Shown: positions 41,977-50,926 of the stretch, in pieces | Layout: the number at the start of each line of letters is the position of its first letter | Numbering within the stretch: the first letter of the stretch is position 1 | Assembly: GCF_018398335.1 (NCBI RefSeq) | Contig: NZ_JAHBRX010000002.1 | Location: 1,364,001 to 1,428,000 of the forward strand | Direction: 5' to 3' | Length of the DNA: 64,000 nt | DNA from: Chelatococcus sp. HY11 | GTDB taxonomy: Bacteria; Pseudomonadota; Alphaproteobacteria; Rhizobiales; Beijerinckiaceae | Position numbers and translations under genes: made by a program | The notes under the pieces: generated by a model | Databases searched by the model: none | The model's input: the letters and a program-made list of their open reading frames with translations, nothing else | Told to the model about the DNA's origin: nothing

Positions 41977-43107
41977 ATGAGACATCTGAAAGGTATAGCG
42001 GCTGCGTTGATCGGCACGCTGCTCGCCTCGACGACGCTCTGCGCGGCGGAAGTCAAGGTCGGCGTCATCCAGTCGCAAACAGGCCCGGCAGCATTCCTCG
42101 GCGTGGCCGCGGCAAATGGCATCCGCGTGGCGATCGATGTCATCAACGCGCGGAAGATGGCGGGTGAGAACGTGACGCTGGTGGCTGATATCGCGGATGA
42201 TGCGTCGGATCGCGGCCAGTCAATCTCGCTCTTCGAGCGCTACGCGCGGGACCCCAAGGTCCTGGCGGTGCTCGGGCCGTCGACTGGCGCTATAGCCGGG
42301 GCGACGGCGCAGGCGGCGAACCAGCTTTCCATGCCCATGTACACCCTGACCAACCTCAACGCTGTGGTGAAGGCTGGGCCATGGTCGTTCATGGGCACGC
42401 AGCCCGGCCAAGTCGCCATTCCCAATCTCGCCAACTTCGCGGTTGAAAAGCTCGGCGTCAAGAAATGCGCCGTCACGGAGCTGCTCGACAACGAATCCTA
42501 CATCCTGCAGCGCAAGATTTTCTCCGAGCTCGTTGCGGCCAAAGGCGTCGCGATTACTTCCGTGAGTTCGATCAAATTGTCCGATACCGACTATTCCGCG
42601 GCGGCGACGCGTATTGCCTCGGAAGGCGTTGACTGCGTGTTTCTCGCGGTTCCCGCGGCGGCTGGAGCGAATTTCGTGCTGCAGCTTCGCCAGGCCGGGC
42701 TCGATCCCAAAGCCAAGATCGTCGGCATGACCGTGCTGGCGGCCGATGAGTTCATCAAGGTGGGCGGCAAGGCGGTCGAGGGCACCTATGTGCTGACGGA
42801 TTGGGTGCCCGGGGGCTCCAATGAGGAAGGTAAGGCCTTCTACGATGCCTTCAAGGCGAAATACAAGGTCGAGCCCGATATCTGGGCGGCCGTCGGATAT
42901 ACCTTGGCGACCGTCTTCGCGAATGCTGTGAAGAGTGCCGGTGACAATCCAACACGGGAATCGGTGAAGGCCGCCATGACGACGACGAAGGACGTCCCGG
43001 TCATTATTGGCACTGGAAAGTATAGCTTTGAGCTGGACACGCGCATACCCTTGTATGGCAATAGCATTCTGACCGTGAAGAACGGCGCCTTCGTGCAGGC
43101 GCCCTAG
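41977..43107 (+). CDS. ABC transporter substrate-binding protein (LivJ-like)
   Basis: A 376-residue secreted binding protein of the Peripla_BP_6 family. The signal peptide is clear (RHLK, hydrophobic core to about residue 20, cleavage near LCAAE); the mature protein starts EVKVGVIQSQTGPAAF. A GGAGGGGAGGAGGAA tract just upstream is a strong ribosome-binding site. It is followed by a hairpin and the permease and ATPase genes, so it delivers the substrate to that importer. The ligand is likely the acid activated by the preceding ligase. Confidence 0.93.
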   Translation: MRHLKGIAAALIGTLLASTTLCAAEVKVGVIQSQTGPAAFLGVAAANGIRVAIDVINARKMAGENVTLVADIADDASDRGQSISLFERYARDPKVLAVLGPSTGAIAGATAQAANQLSMPMYTLTNLNAVVKAGPWSFMGTQPGQVAIPNLANFAVEKLGVKKCAVTELLDNESYILQRKIFSELVAAKGVAITSVSSIKLSDTDYSAAATRIASEGVDCVFLAVPAAAGANFVLQLRQAGLDPKAKIVGMTVLAADEFIKVGGKAVEGTYVLTDWVPGGSNEEGKAFYDAFKAKYKVEPDIWAAVGYTLATVFANAVKSAGDNPTRESVKAAMTTTKDVPVIIGTGKYSFELDTRIPLYGNSILTVKNGAFVQAP

Positions 43108-43125
43108 CTATACTGTCGTTGAGCC

Positions 43126-43158
43126 GCCATGCCGCCCTCCTCGCCGGGGCGGCGTGGC
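43126..43158 (+). terminator. Hairpin between binding-protein and permease genes
   Basis: GCCATGCCGCCC (43126-43137) pairs with GGGCGGCGTGGC (43147-43158) with one G-T pair. No T-run follows, so it probably acts as a partial attenuator or mRNA stabiliser, as is common between a binding-protein gene and its less strongly expressed permease genes. Confidence 0.55.
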
Positions 43159-43255
43159 ATTGAGCGCCGCCGCGCACAGAGTTCACCGCGGCCGCGAGGC
43201 ACGGGGGCGTCTGACTGCAGCGTCGAAGTGTTCGGTAACCGGTGTCGGGGACGCG

Positions 43256-44149
43256 ATGACATTATTTTTTCAGCAGGTTCTCAACGGTCTGATATCCGGC
43301 GCGGTCTACGCCCTCTTCGCGCTCGGCTTCACCCTGATCTTCGGTGTGCAGAAGGTGCTGAACCTGGCCCATGCCGGCGTCTTCATGGCCGGTGCCTTCA
43401 TAGGTTACTATCTCGTCTCGATAGGTCTTCCCTTCTGGCTGGCCGCAATCTTCGCCATGCTTGGCGCTGGACTGGTGTCGGTTCTCGTCGATCTTCTGGC
43501 TCTTCGGCAGCTCAGGACGCGGCGCAATGCGGAATTCGCCGCGATCGTCGCGACCATCGGCGTCGATTTCGTGCTGATCAGTATTGCGCAGATCCTGTCA
43601 AAGACACAGGTCTACCGGTTCCCGTTCGATACCTTCCCGGCCGTATTCTTCACCTTTGGCGGCTTGCGCATATCGCTGCTGCAGATCGTCATCGTCGTGA
43701 CTGTGGTCACGCTCGTGCTGGCGATGATGTACTATCTCAAATGGACGACCTACGGCCGGCAGGTTCGCGCCGTGGCCAGCAATGATCGCGCCGCCAAGCT
43801 GCTCGGCATCAACCCCAACCTCATCTACACGCAGACCTTCTTCATCGCCGGAGCGCTCGCGGGTATGGCCGGCGTCTTGATCGGGCTGTCCTTCAACTCC
43901 ATTCACTTCATGATGGGCCAGCCCTACATGCTTTACGCCTTTGTCATCGTCGTGCTCGGAGGGCTGGGCAGCGTGCCCGGCGCGCTCGCCGCGGGCCTGA
44001 TCATCGGGGTCATCCGGACGCTTGGCATTGCCTATTTCCCAGCGGGAATGGCCGATATCGTCATATTCCTGCTGCTGTTCGTCATCCTTCTTGTCAAGCC
44101 GAGCGGCCTGGCGGGCTCGGCGGCCGTCAACGCGGGAGGCCGCCGATGA
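43256..44149 (+). CDS. Liv-type ABC transporter permease (LivH-like)
   Basis: A 297-residue permease with about eight membrane segments and the family sequences GVQKVLNLAHAGVFMAGAF, LLGINPNLIYTQTF and GGLGSVPGALAAGLIIG. The frame is open from 43154, but ATG 43256 gives the conserved start (FFQQVLNGLISGAVYALFALG). It forms the channel with the LivM-like protein. First of four overlapping genes of the second importer. Confidence 0.92.
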   Translation: MTLFFQQVLNGLISGAVYALFALGFTLIFGVQKVLNLAHAGVFMAGAFIGYYLVSIGLPFWLAAIFAMLGAGLVSVLVDLLALRQLRTRRNAEFAAIVATIGVDFVLISIAQILSKTQVYRFPFDTFPAVFFTFGGLRISLLQIVIVVTVVTLVLAMMYYLKWTTYGRQVRAVASNDRAAKLLGINPNLIYTQTFFIAGALAGMAGVLIGLSFNSIHFMMGQPYMLYAFVIVVLGGLGSVPGALAAGLIIGVIRTLGIAYFPAGMADIVIFLLLFVILLVKPSGLAGSAAVNAGGRR

Positions 44150-45051
44150 TGGAGCTGATCAGCCGCTATGGCGCGACGTTCGATCTTTTCCTGATCGCCG
44201 CCGGCTTCGCCTACAGCCAGCAGATCGTGCTGCGCGCGGGCGTGTTCTCCATCGCCACCGCCGGCTTTGCCTCACTCGGCGCCTACGCCGTCGCCATTCT
44301 GCTCACGCGCTATCAGGTCTCGCCATGGGCGGGTCTCGCCGTGGCGACCATGGTTGGCACCATCGCCGGGCTCCTGCTGTCGATCCCGCTCGCGCGCCTC
44401 AGGGGTGTCTACCAGGCGATCGCCACGCTCGCTTTCGTGGAGATCATCGTCTCGCTGATGTATTTCGCGGACGGCATTACCAACGGCGCGGCCGGTATTC
44501 ACTCGATCCCCAAGGTCGTCGGCACGCCGCACCTGATCGTCGCGCTCTGCGTGGTGCTCTATCTCTTCCACGCGATAGGGCGAACGGGGATGGGACGCGC
44601 GTTCGACGTGATCAGACAGGATGAGACCGTCGGTCTGACGCTGGGTGTGAGCGTGACCCGGTATCAAGCGCTGGCCTTCGTGCTCAGCGGCGCCCTGGGC
44701 GCCGCTTACGGCGGGCTACTGAGCCTCAATACCTACAGCGTCGATCCCGGGCAGTTCGGTTTCGAATTCGTCGTGGCGGCGCTCGCCGCGGTCGTTTTGG
44801 GAGGGCCGCGCAATATGTGGGGCCCGGTGATCGGGGCGGCGGTGTTGTCGGTATTGCCTGAGCTGGCGCGTCCGCTGGCCGAATACAGGCCTATGCTGCA
44901 CGGCGTATTGCTGGTCGTGATCATAACCTTCCTGCCGCACGGCATCGCCGACTCGATCGCGGCCGCACGGCAGAACCACCGCGTCCGGCGTGATCTGGAA
45001 AAGCTCGCGCCGCCGGTTCCGGCGAGCGTGAGCGCGGGAGGTGCCAAGTGA
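44146..45051 (+). CDS. Liv-type ABC transporter permease (LivM-like)
   Basis: A 301-residue permease. It has about eight hydrophobic segments, the cytoplasmic contact loop VIRQDETVGLTLGVSVTRYQ and the closing GGPRNMWGPVIGAAVL. The ATG overlaps the LivH-like stop by four bases. The N-terminus lacks the GHASFFG motif usual in LivM and shows GVFSIATAGFASLGAY in its place, a mild divergence. Confidence 0.92.
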   Translation: MMELISRYGATFDLFLIAAGFAYSQQIVLRAGVFSIATAGFASLGAYAVAILLTRYQVSPWAGLAVATMVGTIAGLLLSIPLARLRGVYQAIATLAFVEIIVSLMYFADGITNGAAGIHSIPKVVGTPHLIVALCVVLYLFHAIGRTGMGRAFDVIRQDETVGLTLGVSVTRYQALAFVLSGALGAAYGGLLSLNTYSVDPGQFGFEFVVAALAAVVLGGPRNMWGPVIGAAVLSVLPELARPLAEYRPMLHGVLLVVIITFLPHGIADSIAAARQNHRVRRDLEKLAPPVPASVSAGGAK

Positions 45052-45803
45052 CCCTCGTTCTGCAAGGCGTCAGCAAGCGGTTTTCCGGGCTGCTCGCCGT
45101 GTCGGATGTGTCGATGACCATTCCGCGGCACCAGGTAACCGGGCTGATCGGCCCCAATGGAGCCGGCAAGACGACACTCGTCAATCTCATCACCGGCACC
45201 TTGGATTTGAGCGACGGCCAGATCGCCATCGATGGCGTCAGCATCGGCGAGAGGTCGCCCGTCGCCGTCGCCCGGCATGGGATCTCGCGGACATTCCAGA
45301 ACATCAGGATCATGGCTGAGGCCACTGTTCTGGACAACGTGATGATCGGCTTTCACCGCCATGAGACGGCCGGCCTTTTGTCCGGACTTTTGGCGCTGCC
45401 GGCCGCGCTGCGCGAGACCCGTGATCTCACGGACAAGGCGATGGGTCTGCTCGAACGCTTCGGGATGGTCCGTCTCGCCAACTATCCGGCGGGTGCGCTC
45501 GCTTACGGCCATCAGCGACGGGTCGAGATGATGCGTGCGATCGCCAGCGGGCCCAAGATCCTGCTGCTCGACGAGCCGGTGGCGGGCATGAACGACGTCG
45601 AGGCCGGGGAACTCGGCGAGATCTTCGCCGATCTCGCGGCGCAAGGGTTGGGACTGCTGCTGATCGAGCACAACATCAGATTTGTCACCAGGATGTGCCC
45701 GCATGTCTATGTTCTCGATACGGGCCGCATCATTGCCGATGGGCCTCCGAGCAAGGTGATGCGGGACGAGGCCGTTGTCACGGCGTATCTCGGAGGACAT
45801 TGA
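45048..45803 (+). CDS. Liv-type ABC transporter ATPase (LivG-like)
   Basis: A 251-residue ATPase subunit: Walker A GPNGAGKTT, LivG-type signature ALAYGHQRRVEMMRAI, Walker B ILLLDEPVAGM, and a switch histidine in LLIEHNIRF. GTG 45048 overlaps the permease stop by four bases (GTGA). Pairs with the next gene product. Confidence 0.94.
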   Translation: MTLVLQGVSKRFSGLLAVSDVSMTIPRHQVTGLIGPNGAGKTTLVNLITGTLDLSDGQIAIDGVSIGERSPVAVARHGISRTFQNIRIMAEATVLDNVMIGFHRHETAGLLSGLLALPAALRETRDLTDKAMGLLERFGMVRLANYPAGALAYGHQRRVEMMRAIASGPKILLLDEPVAGMNDVEAGELGEIFADLAAQGLGLLLIEHNIRFVTRMCPHVYVLDTGRIIADGPPSKVMRDEAVVTAYLGGH

Positions 45804-46523
45804 ATGCTGCTTGAAGTTTCAGCGGTCAGCGCTTTCTACGACGGCATTCAGGCGCTTCGGGACGTTTCATTGTCCGTCGATCACGGCGAAATGGTCGCTC
45901 TCATCGGTTCCAACGGCGCCGGCAAGTCGACGCTGCTCAATGTGCTCTCCGGCATGGTTCAAGCGCCTGCCGGGTCCATCGGGTTCAAGGGGCGGGACAT
46001 CCGTGGCGAGCCGCCGCACAGGATCGCGCGTCTCGGCCTGCTGCATGTGCCGGAGGGCCGGCAGATCCTGTCCGACCTCACCGTCCTTGAGAACCTGCAG
46101 TTGGGCGAATTGGCGCGCGGTGAACGCAAGGAAGCCTTTAGCGTCGCCTCGGTGCTGAACCTGTTTCCCATTCTCGAGGAGCGTCGGGGGCAACTGGCGG
46201 GAACCCTATCGGGCGGGCAGCAGCAGATGCTTGCCATCGGCCGCGCGCTGATGGGGGCGCCGGAGCTCCTGATGCTCGACGAGCCGAGCCTCGGGCTCTC
46301 GCCGCTCATCACCGACCAGGTTTTCGCGGCGCTGACGGTTCTCAACCAGCGCGGCCTCCCGATCCTGCTGGTCGAGCAGAATGCGCATCGCGCGCTCTCG
46401 TCCACCGCCAGAGCCTATGTGCTGGAGCGAGGACAGATCGCTTACTCCGGCAGAAGCGAGGATCTGGCGCGGGATGAAAGCGTACTGGCTCATTATCTCG
46501 GGGAAGAGCCGTCCCCAGCGTGA
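45804..46523 (+). CDS. Liv-type ABC transporter ATPase (LivF-like)
   Basis: A 239-residue ATPase subunit with a normal Walker A (GSNGAGKST), signature TLSGGQQQMLAIGRAL, Walker B LLMLDEPSLGLSP and LLVEQNAHRAL. The ATG directly follows the LivG-like stop. Last gene of the second importer; convergent with the carboxyltransferase gene, with about 120 bases between and no strong terminator. Confidence 0.94.
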   Translation: MLLEVSAVSAFYDGIQALRDVSLSVDHGEMVALIGSNGAGKSTLLNVLSGMVQAPAGSIGFKGRDIRGEPPHRIARLGLLHVPEGRQILSDLTVLENLQLGELARGERKEAFSVASVLNLFPILEERRGQLAGTLSGGQQQMLAIGRALMGAPELLMLDEPSLGLSPLITDQVFAALTVLNQRGLPILLVEQNAHRALSSTARAYVLERGQIAYSGRSEDLARDESVLAHYLGEEPSPA

Positions 46524-46646
46524 CGCTCTATGGAGCGCCACGCCTTGAGGCGGTCAGGCCGAAGCCGGCCGGGTGAACGCTTCGAAGCGGCTGGGTCCCT
46601 CCGGAATGCCAGTAGATCGTGCAGTTCCGCTGGCCGGTAGCAGCCA

Positions 46647-48218
46647 TCAGCGCACCGGCCGCGAGCGGCTGAGCCTCGGTCGGCGCGGCCCCCAGGCGAT
46701 CTCGATGCCGCGGGCCACCGCGACGCGCGTCTGCGCCGGCTCGATGATGTCGTCGAAGGAGAGATGCGCGGCCGCTTCCCAGGGCTCGGATTCGACCGTC
46801 CATTCGGCGGTCAACGTATCGACGAGATTCTGCATCGCCGCCTGGCCTTCCGCCTCCAGCACTTGCTCCATGCGGCGGCGATAAACGGTACGCACGCCGG
46901 TTTCGGGGGCCATGAACCCCATCTCGGCGCAGGGCCATGCGAACAGGAAATCGGGCCGCGTCGGCCGCCCGCCCATGGCAAAATGCCCCCCGCCGTAAGC
47001 CTTGCGCAGGACAACGGCGACCTTCGGCACGGTCGCTTCGGCGATGCGGGCCACCAGCGCCTCGTAGGCTTTCAGGATGCCGCCCCGCTCGGCCTGCGAG
47101 CCGATCATCAGCCCGGGCACGTCATTGAGGAAGACAAGGGGCAGGTTGAAGGTATCGCAGAGATCGACGAAGGCGCATTCCTTGACGAGCGCGGCGGGAT
47201 CGAGCGCCCCGGCGTTGACGATCGGCTGGTTGGCGACGATCCCGACGGGCATGCCCTCGATGCGCGCGAGCCCGGTGAGCAGGCTGGGGCCCCAGCCGGC
47301 GCCCCAGGGCAAGAGGCTGCCCTCGTCGACCAGGGCCTCCAGCACATGGCGCATGTCGTATCCCGCCTTGGCGCCGAGCGGCACCAGCCTCTCGAAGTCC
47401 TCCGCCGGCCGGCTGGCCGGGCGCGCTGGTGCCACGGGCGCCTCGAGCTCGGCATTGGCGGGCAGGTATGAGAGGAAGGCCGCGATCGCCTGCATCGCCT
47501 GATGTTCGTCGCCCACCACCATATGCACGTTGCCGGCCGCCTGCGCGGGTTCCGGCCCGCCGAGTTCGGTGTCGCTGATCGCCTCTCCGATGGCGGACTG
47601 GATGACGGAAGGGCCGGACAGAGCGACAGCGCCGCTGGCGATCATCACCGTGAAATGCGCCGTCGAGGCATGGAGCGCCGAGTCACCATAGGACGGGCCG
47701 AGGATCGCGGCTGCCCGTGGCACGGCCGCCTGACCCGGCGCCGGCTTGACGAAGGTGAGAAAGTCGAGCGGGAGGCCGCTGAAGCGCCAACCCATCACAT
47801 CGGGAATGCGGCCTCCGTCGGCATCGCAAAGCAGCACGATGGGAAAGCCGAAGCGCTGGGCATGCTCGATCAAACGGCTCTGCTTGCGCATGCTCGTGGG
47901 CGCGGTCGTGCCGGCAAGAATGGTCGAGTCGATGCCGATCACCCCCACCATAGCGCCGTCGATACGGCCGAAGCCGGTCACGACGCCGTCGCCGGGGACA
48001 AAGCGCTCCGTGCGCATCTCGGGCAGCGCGAGCGCTCCGAATTCGAACCACGATCCCGGGTCGAGAAGCAGGTCGAGGCGCTCGCGGACAGGCAGGCGAC
48101 CCGAGGCGCGATGGCGCTCGACGGCAGCAGCGCCGCCCATCTCCATCACGCGCGCTTTGCGGGCGCGCAAGTCGGCGATTTTCGCCTCATGGGCAGTGTG
48201 TCCGGCTTTCTCACTCAT
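46647..48218 (-). CDS. Acyl-CoA carboxylase, carboxyltransferase subunit
   Basis: A 523-residue carboxyltransferase of the propionyl-/methylcrotonyl-/geranyl-CoA carboxylase beta family. N-terminal crotonase-like half (about 15-270) and C-terminal half (about 285-500) are both present, with KAYGGGHFAMGG near the acyl-CoA site and AEMGFMAPETGVRTVY. It transfers CO2 from biotin to an acyl-CoA. The frame extends to 48362, but ATG 48218 has GGGAACG upstream and matches the family start. It is divergent from the biotin carboxylase gene, and both face one TetR-type palindrome. The acyl-CoA specificity cannot be read safely. Confidence 0.9.
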   Translation of the reverse strand: MSEKAGHTAHEAKIADLRARKARVMEMGGAAAVERHRASGRLPVRERLDLLLDPGSWFEFGALALPEMRTERFVPGDGVVTGFGRIDGAMVGVIGIDSTILAGTTAPTSMRKQSRLIEHAQRFGFPIVLLCDADGGRIPDVMGWRFSGLPLDFLTFVKPAPGQAAVPRAAAILGPSYGDSALHASTAHFTVMIASGAVALSGPSVIQSAIGEAISDTELGGPEPAQAAGNVHMVVGDEHQAMQAIAAFLSYLPANAELEAPVAPARPASRPAEDFERLVPLGAKAGYDMRHVLEALVDEGSLLPWGAGWGPSLLTGLARIEGMPVGIVANQPIVNAGALDPAALVKECAFVDLCDTFNLPLVFLNDVPGLMIGSQAERGGILKAYEALVARIAEATVPKVAVVLRKAYGGGHFAMGGRPTRPDFLFAWPCAEMGFMAPETGVRTVYRRRMEQVLEAEGQAAMQNLVDTLTAEWTVESEPWEAAAHLSFDDIIEPAQTRVAVARGIEIAWGPRRPRLSRSRPVR

Positions 48219-48310
48219 GGTTCGTTCCCGATTTTCGGCTGGTCCCGATCTACGTCCTGGTCCAGTCAGCCATCCTCGCACCGGGTCCCATGGAAGCGCG
48301 TTACCCGTCA

Positions 48311-48326
48311 TATATCTTTCGATAGG
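48311..48326. promoter_or_regulatory. Putative TetR operator, copy 3
   Basis: TATATCTTTCGATAGG, 11 of 14 defined positions of CCTATCG-N2-CGATAGG, with a perfect right half. It is centred in the 165-base divergent gap between the two carboxylase genes, so one repressor could control both subunits. Confidence 0.55.
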
Positions 48327-48383
48327 TTGCGCCGCGCCACCGGCCCCGTAACGCAGATGCAAGCATCCGACATGCGGTGACCC

Positions 48384-50162
48384 ATGTTTTCATCTGTACT
48401 GATCAGCAATCGCGGCGAGATCGCTGTACGCCTCATTCGCGCTTGCCGCACGCTCGGCCTGTCAGCGGTCGCGGTCTACAGTGACGCGGATGCGCAGGCG
48501 CTCCATGTGCGCCTGGCGGATCGGGCCGTGCGCATCGGCGAAGGTCCGGCGCGCAACTCCTATCTCGATACGGCGGCGATCGTCGCCGCGGCGCTGGCCG
48601 AAGGGGTCGTGGCGGTCCATCCCGGCTATGGCTTCCTCAGCGAGAACCCGGCCTTCGCGCAGGGTGTCATCGATGCCGGGCTGACATTCATCGGCCCGGA
48701 CCCCGCGGTCATCGCCACCATGGCGGACAAGACGGCGGCGCGGGCGGCGGCGATCGCCGCGGGTCTCCCCGTCCTCCCCGGAAGCGATGCGGGCCTCGAT
48801 GTCGACGACGCCCAGGCGGTCGTCCGCACCATAGGCTATCCCCTGCTGGTCAAGGCGGCTTTCGGCGGTGGAGGGCGCGGCATGCGCATCGTCGCCGAGG
48901 AGGCGGCGCTCGCGGCGGCGCTGGAAAGCGCCGCGCGGGAAGCGCAGGCGAGCTTCGGCAAGCCGGAGGTCTTTCTCGAGCGCTATGTGGAGTGGCCACG
49001 CCATGTCGAGGTGCAGGTTTTCGGCGACCGGCACGGCCATGTCATTCATCTCGGCGACCGGGACTGCTCCATGCAGCGACGCCACCAGAAGGTGATCGAG
49101 GAGGCGCCGGCGCCCGATCTGCCGCCTGACTTGCGGCACGCGCTGCACGCCGCCGCAGTCCAGCTCGCCCGGAGTGTCGGCTATGTCGGCGCCGGAACCG
49201 TTGAATTTCTCGTCGACGCGGCGCGGGAGAATTTCTACTTCCTCGAAATGAATACGCGGCTGCAGGTGGAGCATGGCGTCACAGAGCTGGTCACCGGCCT
49301 CGATCTGGTGGAACTTCAGCTGCTGGTTGCGGCGGGGCGCCCCCTCCCATTCACCCAGGCCGACGTCGTGCTGCGTGGTCACGCCATCGAGGCGCGGGTC
49401 GCCGCCGAGGACCCGGCGGCGGGTTTCGCGCCCTCGGCGGGTCGGATCGGCCGCCTTGATCTGCCGGCCGGCCCATGGGTGCGGACGGATTTCGGCTTCG
49501 GCCCGGGCGATGCCGTGCCTCCCTTCTACGATTCCATGCTTGGCAAGGTCCTCGCCTGGGGGAGCGGACGGGCCGAGGCGGCGCGCCGGCTGAGCGGCGC
49601 TCTCGCGGAGACGCGCATCGAGGGCGTCGCCAGCAACTGCACGTTCCTGCGCCGCGTGGTGGATAGCGATGCCTTCGCGCAAGTTGATATCGATGTCGGC
49701 TGGATCGAACGCGAGGCAGGCAACCTGACGCCTGCCATCGCGACCGGGGCTGTCGACGCGGTCGTGCCGGACGGGGAGGACGGTATCAAGGCCATGCCGT
49801 TTCGGCGCGAGGTGCTCGATACACCGCAGGGGCAGGTCGTGCTCGACATATTTACTGGACAGGCGACGCGAGACGTCCGCGCGGAGCGCGAGCGGCGTGG
49901 TACTCCGGCGACGATCTCCGGCGTGCAGGCGGCAAAGCCAGGGCCTGTCGCGCCGATCGATGCGACGGTGGTCAATATTGCCGTCGCGGTCGGCGATGTC
50001 GTGACCGGCTCGACGGTTCTCGCTGTCGTCGAGGCCATGAAAATGGAGATGCCGGTCCTCGCCGGGATTGATGGGATCGTGACCGCATTGCACGTTGCGG
50101 CTGGCGAGACCATCAAGGCCGGCGCTCTCGTCTGCGCCATCCAGCAATCAGCCGATACATAG
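48384..50162 (+). CDS. Acyl-CoA carboxylase, biotin carboxylase-BCCP subunit
   Basis: A 592-residue biotin carboxylase fused to a biotin carrier domain. Residues 1-445 are the ATP-grasp carboxylase (LISNRGEIAVRLIRA, KAAFGGGGRGMR, EMNTRLQVEH). The C-terminal lipoyl-like domain (about 515-590) carries the biotinylated Lys553 in VEAMKMEMP. The middle connecting region is short for an acyl-CoA carboxylase alpha subunit (typically 650-670 residues), so the BT domain may be reduced. It forms a holoenzyme with the divergently encoded carboxyltransferase. An SDR gene follows after eight bases. Confidence 0.93.
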   Translation: MFSSVLISNRGEIAVRLIRACRTLGLSAVAVYSDADAQALHVRLADRAVRIGEGPARNSYLDTAAIVAAALAEGVVAVHPGYGFLSENPAFAQGVIDAGLTFIGPDPAVIATMADKTAARAAAIAAGLPVLPGSDAGLDVDDAQAVVRTIGYPLLVKAAFGGGGRGMRIVAEEAALAAALESAAREAQASFGKPEVFLERYVEWPRHVEVQVFGDRHGHVIHLGDRDCSMQRRHQKVIEEAPAPDLPPDLRHALHAAAVQLARSVGYVGAGTVEFLVDAARENFYFLEMNTRLQVEHGVTELVTGLDLVELQLLVAAGRPLPFTQADVVLRGHAIEARVAAEDPAAGFAPSAGRIGRLDLPAGPWVRTDFGFGPGDAVPPFYDSMLGKVLAWGSGRAEAARRLSGALAETRIEGVASNCTFLRRVVDSDAFAQVDIDVGWIEREAGNLTPAIATGAVDAVVPDGEDGIKAMPFRREVLDTPQGQVVLDIFTGQATRDVRAERERRGTPATISGVQAAKPGPVAPIDATVVNIAVAVGDVVTGSTVLAVVEAMKMEMPVLAGIDGIVTALHVAAGETIKAGALVCAIQQSADT

Positions 50163-50170
50163 GTAGACCC

Positions 50171-50926
50171 ATGACCACAGGACCTGACGCCGGACGTCCC
50201 GGCGCCGTGAGCCCCACCCGGCAACGACCGGATGTCGCCATCGTGACGGGCGCCGCGCGTGGCATAGGCGCGGCCATCGCGGAAGCCCTGGAGGCCGGTG
50301 GCTGGCGCGTCGTGCGTATTGATATCAGCTACCTGGACCAAAGCCCCTGGCGTCGGACGCTCGATGTCACCCGTTTTGACGACGTCGTCGCCATGGTCGC
50401 GGCCATTGAGGAGGAGGTCGGACCCGTCGGCGGCATTGTCAACAACGCCGGCATCACCCGGGACGGCTTCATGCATCGCATGGATCCGGCGACGCAGTGG
50501 GAGCCGGTCATCGCCGTCAATCTCACCGGCCCTTTCAACCTATGCCGCGCGGTCCTGCCGAAGATGCGCGAGCGCCGCTTCGGGCGCATCGTCAACATGT
50601 CGTCGATGAACGGTCTCAAGGGCCAGGCCGGGCAGGCGAATTACGCAGCCGCCAAGGCCGGGCTGATCGGAATGACCAAAGCGCTGGCGCTCGAGAACGC
50701 CAGCCTCGGCATTACCGCCAACTGCATCGCGCCCGGCTTCATCGACTCGGAGATGACCCGCGCGATCAGGCCGGACTTGCGCGAGGTGGAACTGGCGAAA
50801 ATCCCGGCCGGGCGACCGGGCACATCAGCGGAGGTGGCCGGCCTTGCTGCATTCCTGATGTCGGACGCGGCCGCCTTCGTCACCGGCGAGACAATCTCGA
50901 TCAACGGCGGGCAGCTGATGGGCTGA
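50171..50926 (+). CDS. SDR family oxidoreductase (FabG-like)
   Basis: A 251-residue short-chain dehydrogenase with an intact active site: TGAARGIG cofactor loop, NNAG, Ser in VNMSSMNG and the YxxxK pair in NYAAAKAG. It ends SINGGQLMG. The likely role is 3-hydroxyacyl-CoA dehydrogenase or 3-oxoacyl reductase in the module-3 pathway. It starts eight bases after the biotin carboxylase gene, so it shares that transcript. Its 3' end overlaps the convergent TetR gene by 26 bases. Confidence 0.92.
   Translation: MTTGPDAGRPGAVSPTRQRPDVAIVTGAARGIGAAIAEALEAGGWRVVRIDISYLDQSPWRRTLDVTRFDDVVAMVAAIEEEVGPVGGIVNNAGITRDGFMHRMDPATQWEPVIAVNLTGPFNLCRAVLPKMRERRFGRIVNMSSMNGLKGQAGQANYAAAKAGLIGMTKALALENASLGITANCIAPGFIDSEMTRAIRPDLREVELAKIPAGRPGTSAEVAGLAAFLMSDAAAFVTGETISINGGQLMG

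Noticed and set aside
48462-50147. 561-codon frame opposite the biotin carboxylase gene
   Set aside because: A GC-rich antisense shadow: composition full of Arg/His/Asp, no domain, while the sense strand encodes an intact carboxylase.
50150-50165. CGATACATAGGT at the carboxylase-SDR junction as an operator
   Set aside because: It overlaps the end of a coding sequence inside an operon and fits the palindrome poorly.
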